Shown one piece after another: positions 11,202 through 22,108 of a stretch of 64,000 nt of DNA (positions within the stretch are counted from its first letter, which is position 1; every line of letters starts with the position of its first letter). The stretch covers positions 10,975,001-11,039,000 of the forward strand of contig CATNEN010000007.1 of assembly GCA_950097015.1 (NCBI GenBank). The letters are read 5' to 3'. The translations under genes and the position numbers were made by a program. This DNA is from Macrostomum hystrix. Its lineage: Eukaryota > Platyhelminthes > Macrostomidae. The notes under the pieces are model-generated. The model was not told the origin of the DNA and made no database searches. It was given only the letters and a program-made list of their open reading frames with translations.

Positions 11202-11670
11202 GTCACTCTGCACCTACTTTTGTGTGGGTGCTGTGAAGCGTTAAGTTTAAGAGCGCTAAAATGAATACCAGTGAGGCCAAATTTTGGATACAATTCATTC
11301 AACTAGCAAAATATTTACAGGTCACTTTGCACATGCAATTCAATGTGCTGTGAAGCGCTACGTTTTAAAGCGCTATGAGCCCATGTGTCAGCCTTCTCGC
11401 GGCGGACTCGTTGAGCGCGAATAAAATCTGCTAATTACCGTGCGCTGCCAATCTTACCGTGCATGTTTGCACTATCCAGCGGACTGGCAGTGTACTTACG
11501 TTAGCTGTTTTTATTCGTGGGACTAATGACACTATTAAATTCGTTCATTTATCAGCTTTTCCGTTCAATTCCGTTTTATTATTATTATATAGCTCACAGT
11601 TTCATTGTCTGTCAAATAAATGGAGGGGCTCCTAAACAGTGTTTCGCGTTTTCGTTTTTTAATTGCTTGT
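11202..11670 (+). repeat. Shared intergenic block, copy 3
   Basis: It matches copies 1 and 2 from GTCACTCTGCACC through the CAGTGTTTCGCGTT region. It then diverges before the part that contains the promoter-like TATATACGTCACC word. AATAAA lies at 11420-11425. No gene follows, so this may mark the right side of the three-gene unit. Confidence 0.8.
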
Positions 11671-12408
11671 TTTTTAGATGCGCTTTCTTTCTGCTCATTA
11701 GTTGGCTGTGCAGGGAACAACTAGGACAAATGGAGATAGATGTGCATTTGAGAATAGACTGCCTGCTTTATACAATTATATGCATGGCAGATCAATGTCC
11801 TTATTAGCGTTTATATATTAGCGTTCACGCCTTCATTTAGGGTCTAGCTTTAATTGTCAACGTTTCAAACTTCAATCTCGAATAAATTTCAGGCCAGCAT
11901 CACTTCCATTGAAAGTTGATGACACCTCCCAACATTGGGAGTTGGGAGGTGTCATCAACATTGGGATGACGTGCGCGATGTCAACATGATGACGTGCGCG
12001 AGCATTCAACACAATGGAAATGACGATCCATACAATTTTTTAGGCGGTGTTTCTGGTCTTTCAACCGTTGTGACCAATATTTGAAGAAGCATCTTGCTAA
12101 CGATATTTTAGCTTTTATAACTATTTGCACAATTAAAGGTACGTGGCTACGCACTTCTACGCCTTTAGCCTTGTCTAATGTCATTTTTCAATTCCCTCCA
12201 GTCGTCCAAGGCGTTTTGTTGTTATGCGAACTCGGCCAATCTGACTTCATAATTGCTTCATATGCGTTCATATGCATACAAGTGTGAATGCTCATATGCG
12301 TGTGTACACCTTTCGTGTCTGCTTGCCTGCAATCCTACTTGTGCATGTATTTGACTTACCTATAGTCATTACACTTAGCTAGAGTAATTTAGCCCAGGTG
12401 TGGCAACA
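11671..12408. other. Intergenic sequence with a foldback, no gene seen
   Basis: A perfect foldback lies at 11915-11959, followed by two TGACGTGCGCG words (both described separately). No other feature was recognised. Confidence 0.5.
11915..11959. repeat. Perfect 19-bp inverted repeat (hairpin)
   Basis: GTTGATGACACCTCCCAAC (11915-11933) and its exact reverse complement (11941-11959) flank a 7-base loop. GATGACGTGCGCGA then occurs twice (11965-11978 and 11988-12001). It could be a transposon-end hairpin or a cruciform-forming regulatory site. No function can be assigned. Confidence 0.85.
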
Positions 12409-13323
12409 ATGGTCAGAGGAGAGCTAGAGTCAAACTGTTCAGAATATGTTCCGATGACTAAATTATTCAGTTTTCCCTGGTAGTCATGCAATTTCTTGGA
12501 TGGTCAGAGGAGAGCTAGAGTCAAACTGTTCAGAATATGTTCCGATGACTAAATTATTCAGTTTTCCCTGGTAGTCATGCAATTTCTTCAATGGTCAGAG
12601 GAGGGCTAGAGTCAAACTGTTCAGAATATGTTCCGATGACTAAATTATTCAGTTTTCCCTGGTAGTCATGCAATTTCTTGGATGGTCAGAGGAGAGCTAG
12701 AGTCAAACTGTTCAGAATATGTTCCGATGACTAAATTATTCAGTTTTCCCTGGTAGTCATGCAATTTCTTGGATGGTCAGAGGAGAGCTAGAGTCAAACT
12801 GTTCAGAATATGTTCCGATGACTAAATTATTCAGTTTTCCCTGGTAGTCATGCAATTTCTTCAATGGTCAGAGGAGAGCTAGAGTCAAACTGTTCAGAAT
12901 ATGTTCCGATGACTAAATTATTCAGTTTTCCCTGGTAGTCATGCAATTTCTTGGATGGTCAGAGGAGAGCTAGAGTCAAACTGTTCAGAATATGTTCCGA
13001 TGACTAAATTATTCAGTTTTCCCTGGTAGTCATGCAATTTCTTCAATGGTCAGAGGAGGGCTAGAGTCAAACTGTTCAGAATATGTTCCGATGACTAAAT
13101 TATTCAGTTTTCCCTGGTAGTCATGCAATTTCTTGGATGGTCAGAGGAGAGCTAGAGTCAAACTGTTCAGAATATGTTCCGATGACTAAATTATTCAGTT
13201 TTCCCTGGTAGTCATGCAATTTCTTGGATGGTCAGAGGAGAGCTAGAGTCAAACTGTTCAGAATATGTTCCGATGACTAAATTATTCAGTTTTCCCTGGT
13301 AGTCATGCAATTTCTTCAATGGT
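12409..13323. repeat. 91-bp tandem repeat, about 10 copies
   Basis: The unit starting GGTCAGAGGAGAGCTAGAG recurs every 91 bp (12411, 12502, 12593 and so on). Copies are nearly identical and differ mainly at the last bases (TTGG or TTCA) and at one A/G in GAGAGC or GAGGGC. The last copy breaks off after ATGGTC. Confidence 0.95.
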
Positions 13324-13689
13324 CGTGCTCCCTTGCAAACGAGCAGCGGAGTGAGAGGAGAGAGTTCTGAAGTTCTGAACGCGTTTGACAATGATAAAAT
13401 ATCAAACTCTAATACCTGCTTTCTTTATGCTCACTGTGCATGCACTGTATGTGTTTTTACGTGAGGGTCTGTACTTTGTTCAATTAATGTTTCTGTCTAA
13501 CTAGGACTTTTCACCAATTCTTTTCCGTGTCAATCTTCAGGGAAAATACATAAGCTAATTTATCAAAACATATCAGCGCATCTCATTGGCAAAAATTGTG
13601 CCGCACAGGCACGGCATAGGTGACCTGCTGCAAGGTATACTGACTAAAATTATTATTATGTTATTATTATTACTTCTTTCTTGGAATCA
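13324..13689. other. Spacer between arrays, no gene seen
   Basis: Nothing recognisable apart from an ATT-rich run near 13650-13670. Confidence 0.4.
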
Positions 13690-13965
13690 CAGGGTGAGGT
13701 GACAGAGAAGAGGGTGAGGTGACAGAGGAGAGAGTGGGGTGACAGAGAGGAGAGAGTGAGGGCACAGAGGAGAAAGTGAGGGCACAGAGGAGAAAGTGAG
13801 GGCACAGAGGAGAAAGTGAGGGCACAGAGGAGAAAGTGAGGGCACAGAGGAGAAAGTGAGGGCACAGAGGAGAAAGTGAGGGCACAGAGTGGAGAAAGTG
13901 AGGGCACAAAGGAGAAAGTGAGGGCACAGAGTGGAGAAAGTGAGGGCACAGAGAGGAGAAAGTTA
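13690..13965. repeat. 20-bp minisatellite (GAGGGCACAGAGGAGAAAGT)
   Basis: About 13 copies, with GGTGACAGAG variants at the left edge and a 2-bp longer form on the right. Open frames across it on the minus strand are repeat artefacts. Confidence 0.92.
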
Positions 13966-14084
13966 ACTTTGATGAATTTCGATGGGATTTGATTCCCCGT
14001 ATTCTGGGATAGACGTAGAAGCGATCCCTGTCGAAATCCGGGGTCAATAAGTAAGCCTGCGGCGTCGCATCACACAGACTATAC

Positions 14085-17000
14085 TTAATTATTACTATTG
14101 TAGCCAGATTTATAAACTTGAACTGGAGCTTGTGGGCACCTATTGCCGTTTAGGAAAATTCAAGAAACCAACAATTGCAGTGCCACGCTTGGCCTCAACT
14201 ACATGATTTTCGCACTACAAAGACTATACTTAATTACTATTGTAGCCCGATTTATAAACTTGAACTGGAGCTTGTGGGCACCTATTGCCGTTTAGGAAAA
14301 TTCAAGAAACCAACAATTGCAGTGCCACGCTTGGCCTCAACTACATGATTTTCGCACTACAAAGACTATACTTAATTACTATTGTAGCCAGATTTATAAA
14401 CTTGAACTGGAGCTTGTGGGCACCTATTGCCGTTTAGGAAAATTCAAGAAACCAACAATTGCAGTGCCACGCTTGGCCTCAACTACATGATTTTCGCACT
14501 ACAAAGACTATACTTAATTACTATTGTAGCCAGATTTATAAACTTGAACTGGAGCTTGTGGGCACCTATTGCCGTTTAGGAAAATTCAAGAAACCAACAA
14601 TTGCAGTGCCACGCTTGGCCTCAACTACATGATTTTCGCACTACAAAGACTATACTTAATTACTATTGTAGCCAGATTTATAAACTTGAACTGGAGCTTG
14701 TGGGCACCTATTGCCGTTTAGGAAAATTCAAGAAACCAACAATTGCAGTGCCACGCTTGGCCTCAACTACATGATTTTCGCACTACAAAGACTATACTTA
14801 ATTACTATTGTAGCCAGATTTATAAACTTGAACTGGAGCTTGTGGGCACCTATTGCCGTTTAGGAAAATTCAAGAAACCAACAATTGCAGTGCCACGCTT
14901 GGCCTCAACTACATGATTTTCGCACTACAAAGACTATACTTAATTACTATTGTAGCCAGATTTATAAACTTGAACTGGAGCTTGTGGGCACCTATTGCCG
15001 TTTAGGAAAATTCAAGAAACCAACAATTGCAGTGCCACGCTTGGCCTCAACTACATGATTTTCGCACTACAAAGACTATACTTAATTACTATTGTAGCCA
15101 GATTTATAAACTTGAACTGGAGCTTGTGGGCACCTATTGCCGTTTAGGAAAATTCAAGAAACCAACAATTGCAGTGCCACGCTTGGCCTCAACTACATGA
15201 TTTTCGCACTACAAAGACTATACTTAATTACTATTGTAGCCAGATTTATAAACTTGAACTGGAGCTTGTGGGCACCTATTGCCGTTTAGGAAAATTCAAG
15301 AAACCAACAATTGCAGTGCCACGCTTGGCCTCAACTACATGATTTTCGCACTACAAAGACTATACTTAATTACTATTGTAGCCAGATTTATAAACTTGAA
15401 CTGGAGCTTGTGGGCACCTATTGCCGTTTAGGAAAATTCAAGAAACCAACAATTGGTGCCACGCTTGACCTCAACTACATGATTTTCGCACTTCAAAGAC
15501 TATACTTAATTACTATTGTAGCCAGATTTATAAACTTGAACTGGAGCTTGTGGGCACCTATTGCCGTTTAGGAAAATTCAAGAAACCAACAATTGCAGTG
15601 CCACGCTTGGCCTCAACTACATGATTTTCGCACTACAAAGACTATACTTAATTACTATTGTAGCCAGGTTTATAAACTTGAACTGGAGCTTGTGGGCACC
15701 TATTGCTGTTTAGGAAAATGCAAGAAACCAACAATTGGTGCCACGCTTGACCTCAACTACATGATTTTCGCACTTCAAAGACTATACTTAATTACTATTG
15801 TAGCCAGATTTATAAACTTGAACTGGAGCTTGTGGGCACCTATTGCTGTTTAGGAAAATGCAAGAAACCAACAATTGGTGCCACGCTTGGCCTCAACTAC
15901 ATGATTTTCGCACTTCAAAGACTATACTTAATTACTATTGTAGCCAGATTTATAAACTTGAACTGGAGCTTGTGGGCACCTATTGCTGTTTAGGAAAATG
16001 CAAGAAACCAACAATTGGTGCCACGCTTGACCTCAACTACATGATTTTCGCACTTCAAAGACTATACTTAATTACTATTGTAGCCAGATTTATAAACTTG
16101 AACTGGAGCTTGTGGGCACCTATTGCCGTTTAGGAAAATTCAAGAAACCAACAATTGCAGTGCCACGCTTGGCCTCAACTACATGATTTTCGCACTACAA
16201 AGACTATACTTAATTACTATTGTAGCCAGGTTTATAAACTTGAACTGGAGCTTGTGGGCACCTATTGCTGTTTAGGAAAATGCAAGAAACCAACAATTGG
16301 TGCCACGCTTGACCTCAACTACATGATTTTCGCACTTCAAAGACTATACTTAATTACTATTGTAGCCAGATTTATAAACTTGAACTGGAGCTTGTGGGCA
16401 CCTATTGCCGTTTAGGAAAATTCAAGAAACCAACAATTGCAGTGCCACGCTTGGCCTCAACTACATGATTTTCGCACTTCAAAGACTATACTGAATTACT
16501 ATTGTAGCCAGATTTATAAACTTGAACTGGAGCTTGTGGGCACCTATTGCTGTTTAGGAAAATGCAAGAAACCAACAATTGGTGCCACGCTTGACCTCAA
16601 CTACATGATTTTCGCACTTCAAAGACTATACTTAATTACTATTGTAGCCAGATTTATAAACTTGAACTGGAGCTTGTGGGCACCTATTGCCGTTTAGGAA
16701 AATTCAAGAAACCAACAATTGCAGTGCCACGCTTGGCCTCAACTACATGATTTTCGCACTACAAAGACTATACTTAATTACTATTGTAGCCAGGTTTATA
16801 AACTTGAACTGGAGCTTGTGGGCACCTATTGCTGTTTAGGAAAATGCAAGAAACCAACAATTGGTGCCACGCTTGACCTCAACTACATGATTTTCGCACT
16901 TCAAAGACTATACTTAATTACTATTGTAGCCAGATTTATAAACTTGAACTGGAGCTTGTGGGCACCTATTGCTGTTTAGGAAAATGCAAGAAACCAACAA

Positions 17001-18165
17001 TTGGTGCCACGCTTGGCCTCAACTACATGATTTTCGCACTTCAAAGACTATACTTAATTACTATTGTAGCCAGATTTATAAACTTGAACTGGAGCTTGTG
17101 GGCACCTATTGCTGTTTAGGAAAATGCAAGAAACCAACAATTGGTGCCACGCTTGACCTCAACTACATGATTTTCGCACTTCAAAGACTATACTTAATTA
17201 CTATTGTAGCCAGATTTATAAACTTGAACTGGAGCTTGTGGGCACCTATTGCCGTTTAGGAAAATTCAAGAAACCAACAATTGCAGTGCCACGCTTGGCC
17301 TCAACTACATGATTTTCGCACTACAAAGACTATACTTAATTACTATTGTAGCCAGGTTTATAAACTTGAACTGGAGCTTGTGGGCACCTATTGCTGTTTA
17401 GGAAAATGCAAGAAACCAACAATTGGTGCCACGCTTGACCTCAACTACATGATTTTCGCACTTCAAAGACTATACTTAATTACTATTGTAGCCAGATTTA
17501 TAAACTTGAACTGGAGCTTGTGGGCACCTATTGCCGTTTAGGAAAATTCAAGAAACCAACAATTGCAGTGCCACGCTTGGCCTCAACTACATGATTTTCG
17601 CACTTCAAAGACTATACTGAATTACTATTGTAGCCAGATTTATAAACTTGAACTGGAGCTTGTGGGCACCTATTGCTGTTTAGGAAAATGCAAGAAACCA
17701 ACAATTGGTGCCACGCTTGACCTCAACTACATGATTTTCGCACTTCAAAGACTATACTTAATTACTATTGTAGCCAGATTTATAAACTTGAACTGGAGCT
17801 TGTGGGCACCTATTGCTGTTTAGGAAAATGCAAGAAACCAACAATTGGTGCCACGCTTGACCTCAACTACATGATTTTCGCACTTCAAAGACTATACTTA
17901 ATTACTATTGTAGCCAGATTTATAAACTTGAACTGGAGCTTGTGGGCACCTATTGCTGTTTAGGAAAATGCAAGAAACCAACAATTGGTGCCACGCTTGA
18001 CCTCAACTACATGATTTTCGCACTTCAAAGACTATACTTAATTACTATTGTAGCCAGATTTATAAACTTGAACTGGAGCTTGTGGGCACCTATTGCTGTT
18101 TAGGAAAATGCAAGAAACCAACAATTGGTGCCACGCTTGACCTCAACTACATGATTTTCGCAGCC
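14085..18165. repeat. 142/140-bp satellite, about 29 monomers, with 1126-bp higher-order period
   Basis: The monomer contains TGTAGCCAGATTTATAAAC, CTTGTGGGCACCTATTGC and CTCAACTACATGATTTTC. The left part (to about 15440) is homogeneous, with the 142-bp form (TTGCAGTGCC). After that, 142-bp and 140-bp (TTGGTGCC) forms alternate with linked marker variants (CCAGGTTT, ACTGAATT, TGTTTAGGAAAATG). The marker pattern repeats with a period of 1126 bp, i.e. eight monomers. Short open frames of 86-96 codons recur with the units and are not genes. The array ends in a degraded edge with a GTT run near 18221-18241. Confidence 0.95.
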
Positions 18166-19022
18166 AGTTTCCCAGTTTCCCCAGTTTCTCCAGTTTCCAT
18201 GGAGAGACCTGGCGTATATTGTTGTTGTTGTTGTTGTTGTTTCGCAGCACACAGACTACTTAATTATTACTATTGTAGCCAGAGTTATAAACTTTAACTG
18301 GGGCTCGAGCTTGTGGGCACCTATTGCCGTTTGCATGCACTTGTCACCACTGTCTGCTGTTGTTTGTGTCTCATGCTTGGTTTGCGTGCGACTGGGTTGG
18401 GCCGTCTGTCTGGGATCCCCCAAATCCCCAGCCCTGCAGGGTCTGGAAATTAGACTGCATGAACGCATATATAAGGAGCCGCGATATCAGACTGGTTCTT
18501 TACTGTGTGTTTCAATTCTGGCCTTACTTCTGCCTTTGAGTTATTACAACTTACTCAAGAAGCCGTTTACAAATTATCAGTAAGATATATACATGTAGCT
18601 TGTGGATGCACAGCACGATTTTGTGAATGTCACACGATATGACATCCCTCAGAGAAACGGAAATTAAAGGGAAGCATTCTTCATGAACTTATACTCATCT
18701 ATGAGCAAAATGAGGTGTGCAACGAAGCCAATAATGAGGTAAGTCAGAGTTTAACAAACACTAGCCCATATCAAAATAATAAATATATATGTGTGTGTAT
18801 CTGGCTTAACCTAAAGTCAGTACAACTACTGTACCGTACTTTATGTTTGTCAGTAGATGAATCGGAGATAATCCGAGAATCCATCAATAAATTATTTTTA
18901 TGAGGCCTATAAACCAATATCAAGAGCAATGTTTCAAAATACGGATATATGACTTAGTATTTATTTTTTAAGTTAGTAATCAGCACCAACAGCTTGGAAC
19001 TTGAAAGTTCATTCAGTCCATT
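18166..19022. other. Degraded satellite edge and unassigned sequence
   Basis: A GTT trinucleotide run lies near 18220-18242, followed by a diverged satellite fragment at 18240-18330. A TATATAAGG word sits at about 18470 without a clear gene after it. No coding exon is supported. Confidence 0.4.
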
Positions 19023-19036
19023 GTGCTAAGCTGTTT

Positions 19037-19459
19037 TCAAAAAGAAATGACGAAGCAAAACCAGCCTAGACAGTGTCTCGTCAGAAAGGATCGTGAACGA
19101 ACTTTGGTCAGAAAAGTTCCACTGACCGAAAAGGCGCGCTCAGCTTCAACACTTGTCGGAGGGATGAGCATCACAGCTTCACGCTGCTGTGCAATGCGAA
19201 GAATCTCTCGACCAATGCGACTCTCCAGTGACATGCAGTGTGTTTTAGGCTTAGAGCTCTTCTCTAGGAATGACTTCACTTGATCAGCCAGACCGCTTTC
19301 ATCTGCCACATCATCATTGTCGTCACCATAATGGGCATTTGTGGCTGAACTCAAATCAATGGAAGCTGAACTGGTGTCTTTATCAGTAGCAACTTGGGCA
19401 GCATCTTCAGCTGCATATAGGTTTAACTTACTAGCCAGTGTGATCAGTGAATACTTCAC
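19037..19459 (-). pseudogene. hAT transposase C-terminal (dimerisation domain) fragment
   Basis: A 140-residue minus-strand frame contains the C-terminal dimerisation signature of hAT transposases: an acidic linker, then ILRIAQQREAVMLIPPTSVE and AERAFSVSGTFLTKVRSRS. The catalytic RNase H-like core and the zinc finger are missing, and no matching upstream frame was found. The frame is best read as a relic of an old hAT insertion. Terminal repeats were not identified. Confidence 0.75.
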
Positions 19460-19849
19460 AGCATTTAACTCACTTTGTGAGTCAGTGATTCCATACCGAG
19501 ATAAAAATCAGGCGAATCGCGATTCGAGACTAGAAGCAATCTGAATTAAACAAAGCATCTCAAAATTTTCTCATTTACACGTTGCATGAGCAGTTGCTTA
19601 ACTTTATACTCGCAATCAGGCATGAGTCGCTTTCTGTTATTTTTGTAATTAAAAAACACAAAAACAATAAAAAGCACAGCTAAGCAAGAGTGAGAAGATA
19701 AGCAAAAAAGGCGTTCGACAGGGTGACGGAAAAAAATCTCGTTTATAAGGTGAGCGGCATGTTGAATCAAAGGCTCATAGGCTCATAGATTCGTAGCAAA
19801 AGCCGTAGCAGGAATCGTTGCCAGAATCGCAGCACAGCAGTACAAGATT

Positions 19850-19925
19850 GAGCACAGAGAAGCAATAATGAGCACATAAGCAATAATGAGCACAAATAAG
19901 CAATAATGAGCACAGATTAAGCAGG
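19850..19925. repeat. Short AGCAATAATGAGCACA repeat
   Basis: Three to four imperfect copies of a roughly 20-bp word are seen. No gene is associated. Confidence 0.7.
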
Positions 19926-20287
19926 AGCACATACAAAAGCGGGCGCAACAGGAGAAAGATTCAGTCTTTAAAATTTCATCAACTTTCGGCGGACAAACCG
20001 TTACTGTTGATTGCGACTGATTACATTTGACTACTGTGCATGGGTCTGTGCAAAGTCTGCAAAATACCTTATTTCTGTAAATGTATTAATTTTGGACTGC
20101 TCCTGCACAGCCCTCTGTTATGTATATTTGTATTATTGCATCCCATGCTTGGCTTGGATCAGTGATGCATCCTACATGTGGAAGTCAGTCACGAATTTCC
20201 CCTCTCAATCGGCAAGTAATCGGCGAGACAGCTTGCCACCTGTCTCACTGAGGTCAGTCCAGGGTTTGCACTTTCTCAACACGCAAG

Positions 20288-20610
20288 TCAGGCGTCGGTG
20301 AGGCAGGTCTGCGGATCCAATATCGGCAGCACGGGTGTCACCTGGCCTTGCTTCCGTCTGCCGGTGGCGCCACCGCCGCTTCCGCCGCGACGCCGCCTCC
20401 GCCACCGAAGCCGCCAACCCAGGCAGCAGACGTCCAGGCCCATTCGCTTGACCTCCGGTTTCGAGCGCAGCTCCGTGATCAGGTTGGTCTGCAGCAGCTC
20501 CTGTAGAAGGTCCTGGCGGGACAAGCCTGGAGCTGATGGATTGTCCAAGTTGACAACCAAGTTTGAGAGCCCGTTGATGCGTCTGATGAAGACTATACGT
20601 GTCGGTAGGC
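20288..20610 (-). CDS. Possible exon of an unrecognised gene
   Basis: On the minus strand an acceptor (ACTCAAACAG) precedes 20610. The frame that follows reads LPTRIVFIRRINGLSNLVVN and continues through a Leu/Gln-rich segment to EVKRMGLD. Its third codon positions are GC-rich, unlike the flanks. After that it turns into a GC-rich Arg/Gly run where another frame (Gly/Ala-rich) is also open, so the 3' boundary is uncertain. The stop of the called frame is at 20288-20290. No family was recognised. It could be one exon of a larger gene or an unannotated repeat. Confidence 0.3.
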
Positions 20611-20699
20611 CTGTTTGAGTAGTGCAGGTGAGTACGGGCTTGATGTCTAACAGGTACCATGCCAAGCAGAACAGGTGAACACTGTGTCTAACAGAACAG

Positions 20700-20875
20700 G
20701 TGATCACAGGCTCTGTCTAACAGGTGACGCTCTCTGTCTAACAGTTGACGCTGTCGGCCTAACAAATGACGCTCTTTGTCTAACAGGTGACGCTCTTTGT
20801 CTACCAGGTGGCGCTCTCTGTCTAACAATTGACGCTGTCGGCCTAACAAATGACGCTCTTGGTCTAACAGGTATT
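20700..20875. repeat. About 21-22-bp minisatellite (TGACGCTCTTTGTCTAACAGG)
   Basis: Seven to eight imperfect copies alternate between GCTCTNTGTCTAACAGGTGA and GCTGTCGGCCTAACAAATGA forms. Confidence 0.85.
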
Positions 20876-20879
20876 TCTA

Positions 20880-21850
20880 ACAGAAATGAATTCCAGAATG
20901 ACAGATTTAGAATGACAAATGAATTCCAGAATGACTAGTGATGGACAGATTAAAACAGGACTTGATCTTCATTCATATTCACATTAGAAAATGTCAAGTA
21001 ACTTACTGGAAATGCAGGCGCATCACTGATCTAGACCACAGGTCGAAGAGAGGTAGCCACGTGGCTAGTGCACTAGGCAGAATCGCACATCAAGAGTCAG
21101 CAGCTGCCATCAGACACAAGTTAATCCTGGAATGGTGCAGGCTTTAGCACAACGTATTAATAATGTCAAATCAAAGTGAATGAAGTACTGCGATAAAATG
21201 ACTCCGTGATGGCAAAGGAAAGAAGATTAAAGGCAACACAATTATCCAAAAATAGGCTTCAGGCCATCCACCATCCACCATTCACGCGAAGCATAAAAGA
21301 CTTGGCCTTTGCAGAAATATTTAATAGTATTCAGCGGTACTTGTAACTGTCTAAATAGACACTTGTACAAGCCTTCCGCACAAGTAGGAGATGCAAGTTG
21401 GGCGAATGTTTATGAGTTCGATTTTTCAGACACGGTTTACATATTCGAGAAACAGTAATTGACTTTTGTCTAAATTTATTCTTGTCAAAAGGTGTGTTTG
21501 AGATCGACCCATTTTATTTTTAAATACAAGGCTGCTTTGCTGATCGGGCTATTTGTATTTAGCAGAATTTAATTTGTAAGAAATTCATAAAGTACACTTT
21601 TCCTATTGTCTTAAATCATGTCATTCAATTACCATAGTGTTCGCTTTAATTATCTGTTTTTTGAGCCAAGAAAAGTTGAAAAAATTCTTTCTGAAGAAGA
21701 GAAGCTTTAGAAACAAATATTAGTTTTAAAAAATTTCACGATAAGTCGTTTATCTCTACGACTTAGAGACGAAAAACAATTATATAGGGTGCGTACGAAA
21801 ACAATTATAACTATCTAATTATAATTATAACTTCCACCAATAATTGGAGA
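20880..21850. other. Intergenic sequence, no gene seen
   Basis: No convincing frame or element. AT content rises to the right. Confidence 0.4.
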
Positions 21851-22012
21851 GGCAATCTTCGGCTGAATATGCGGACTTTGACTATAACTATAAATCAACT
21901 ATATAATCAACTGTAAATAATCAACTAATAATCAACTAATAATCAACTATGAATATTCAACTATATATAATATTAAAATATCCTAAGTCCGCAGATTCAG
22001 CCGAAGATTGCC
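21851..22012. mobile_element. 162-bp MITE-like element with 28-bp terminal inverted repeats
   Basis: GGCAATCTTCGGCTGAATAT (21851 on, 28 bp to 21878) is the inverted copy of 21985-22012 with a single mismatch. The interior is AT-rich and holds a few AATCAACTAT copies. No clear target duplication was found, so the superfamily is open. Confidence 0.65.
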
Positions 22013-22066
22013 CGATCTAAGGCGTCTTAGTCTTAGGCGTATTCTTCTTCTTTTTCTCTCCGCGAC

Positions 22067-22067
<1 letters not shown>

Positions 22068-22105
<38 letters not shown>
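22068..22105. repeat. (GGC)n trinucleotide repeat
   Basis: Uninterrupted GGC run of about 12 units in otherwise AT-rich DNA, next to a pyrimidine tract at 22041-22060. Confidence 0.95.

Positions 22106-22108
<3 letters not shown>

Noticed and set aside
12409-13323. CRISPR-like array
   Set aside because: Units are uniform head-to-tail copies without unique spacers, and the context is eukaryotic.
15311-17823. Repeated 86-96-codon frames
   Set aside because: They follow the satellite monomers exactly, and each monomer repeats the same short frame.
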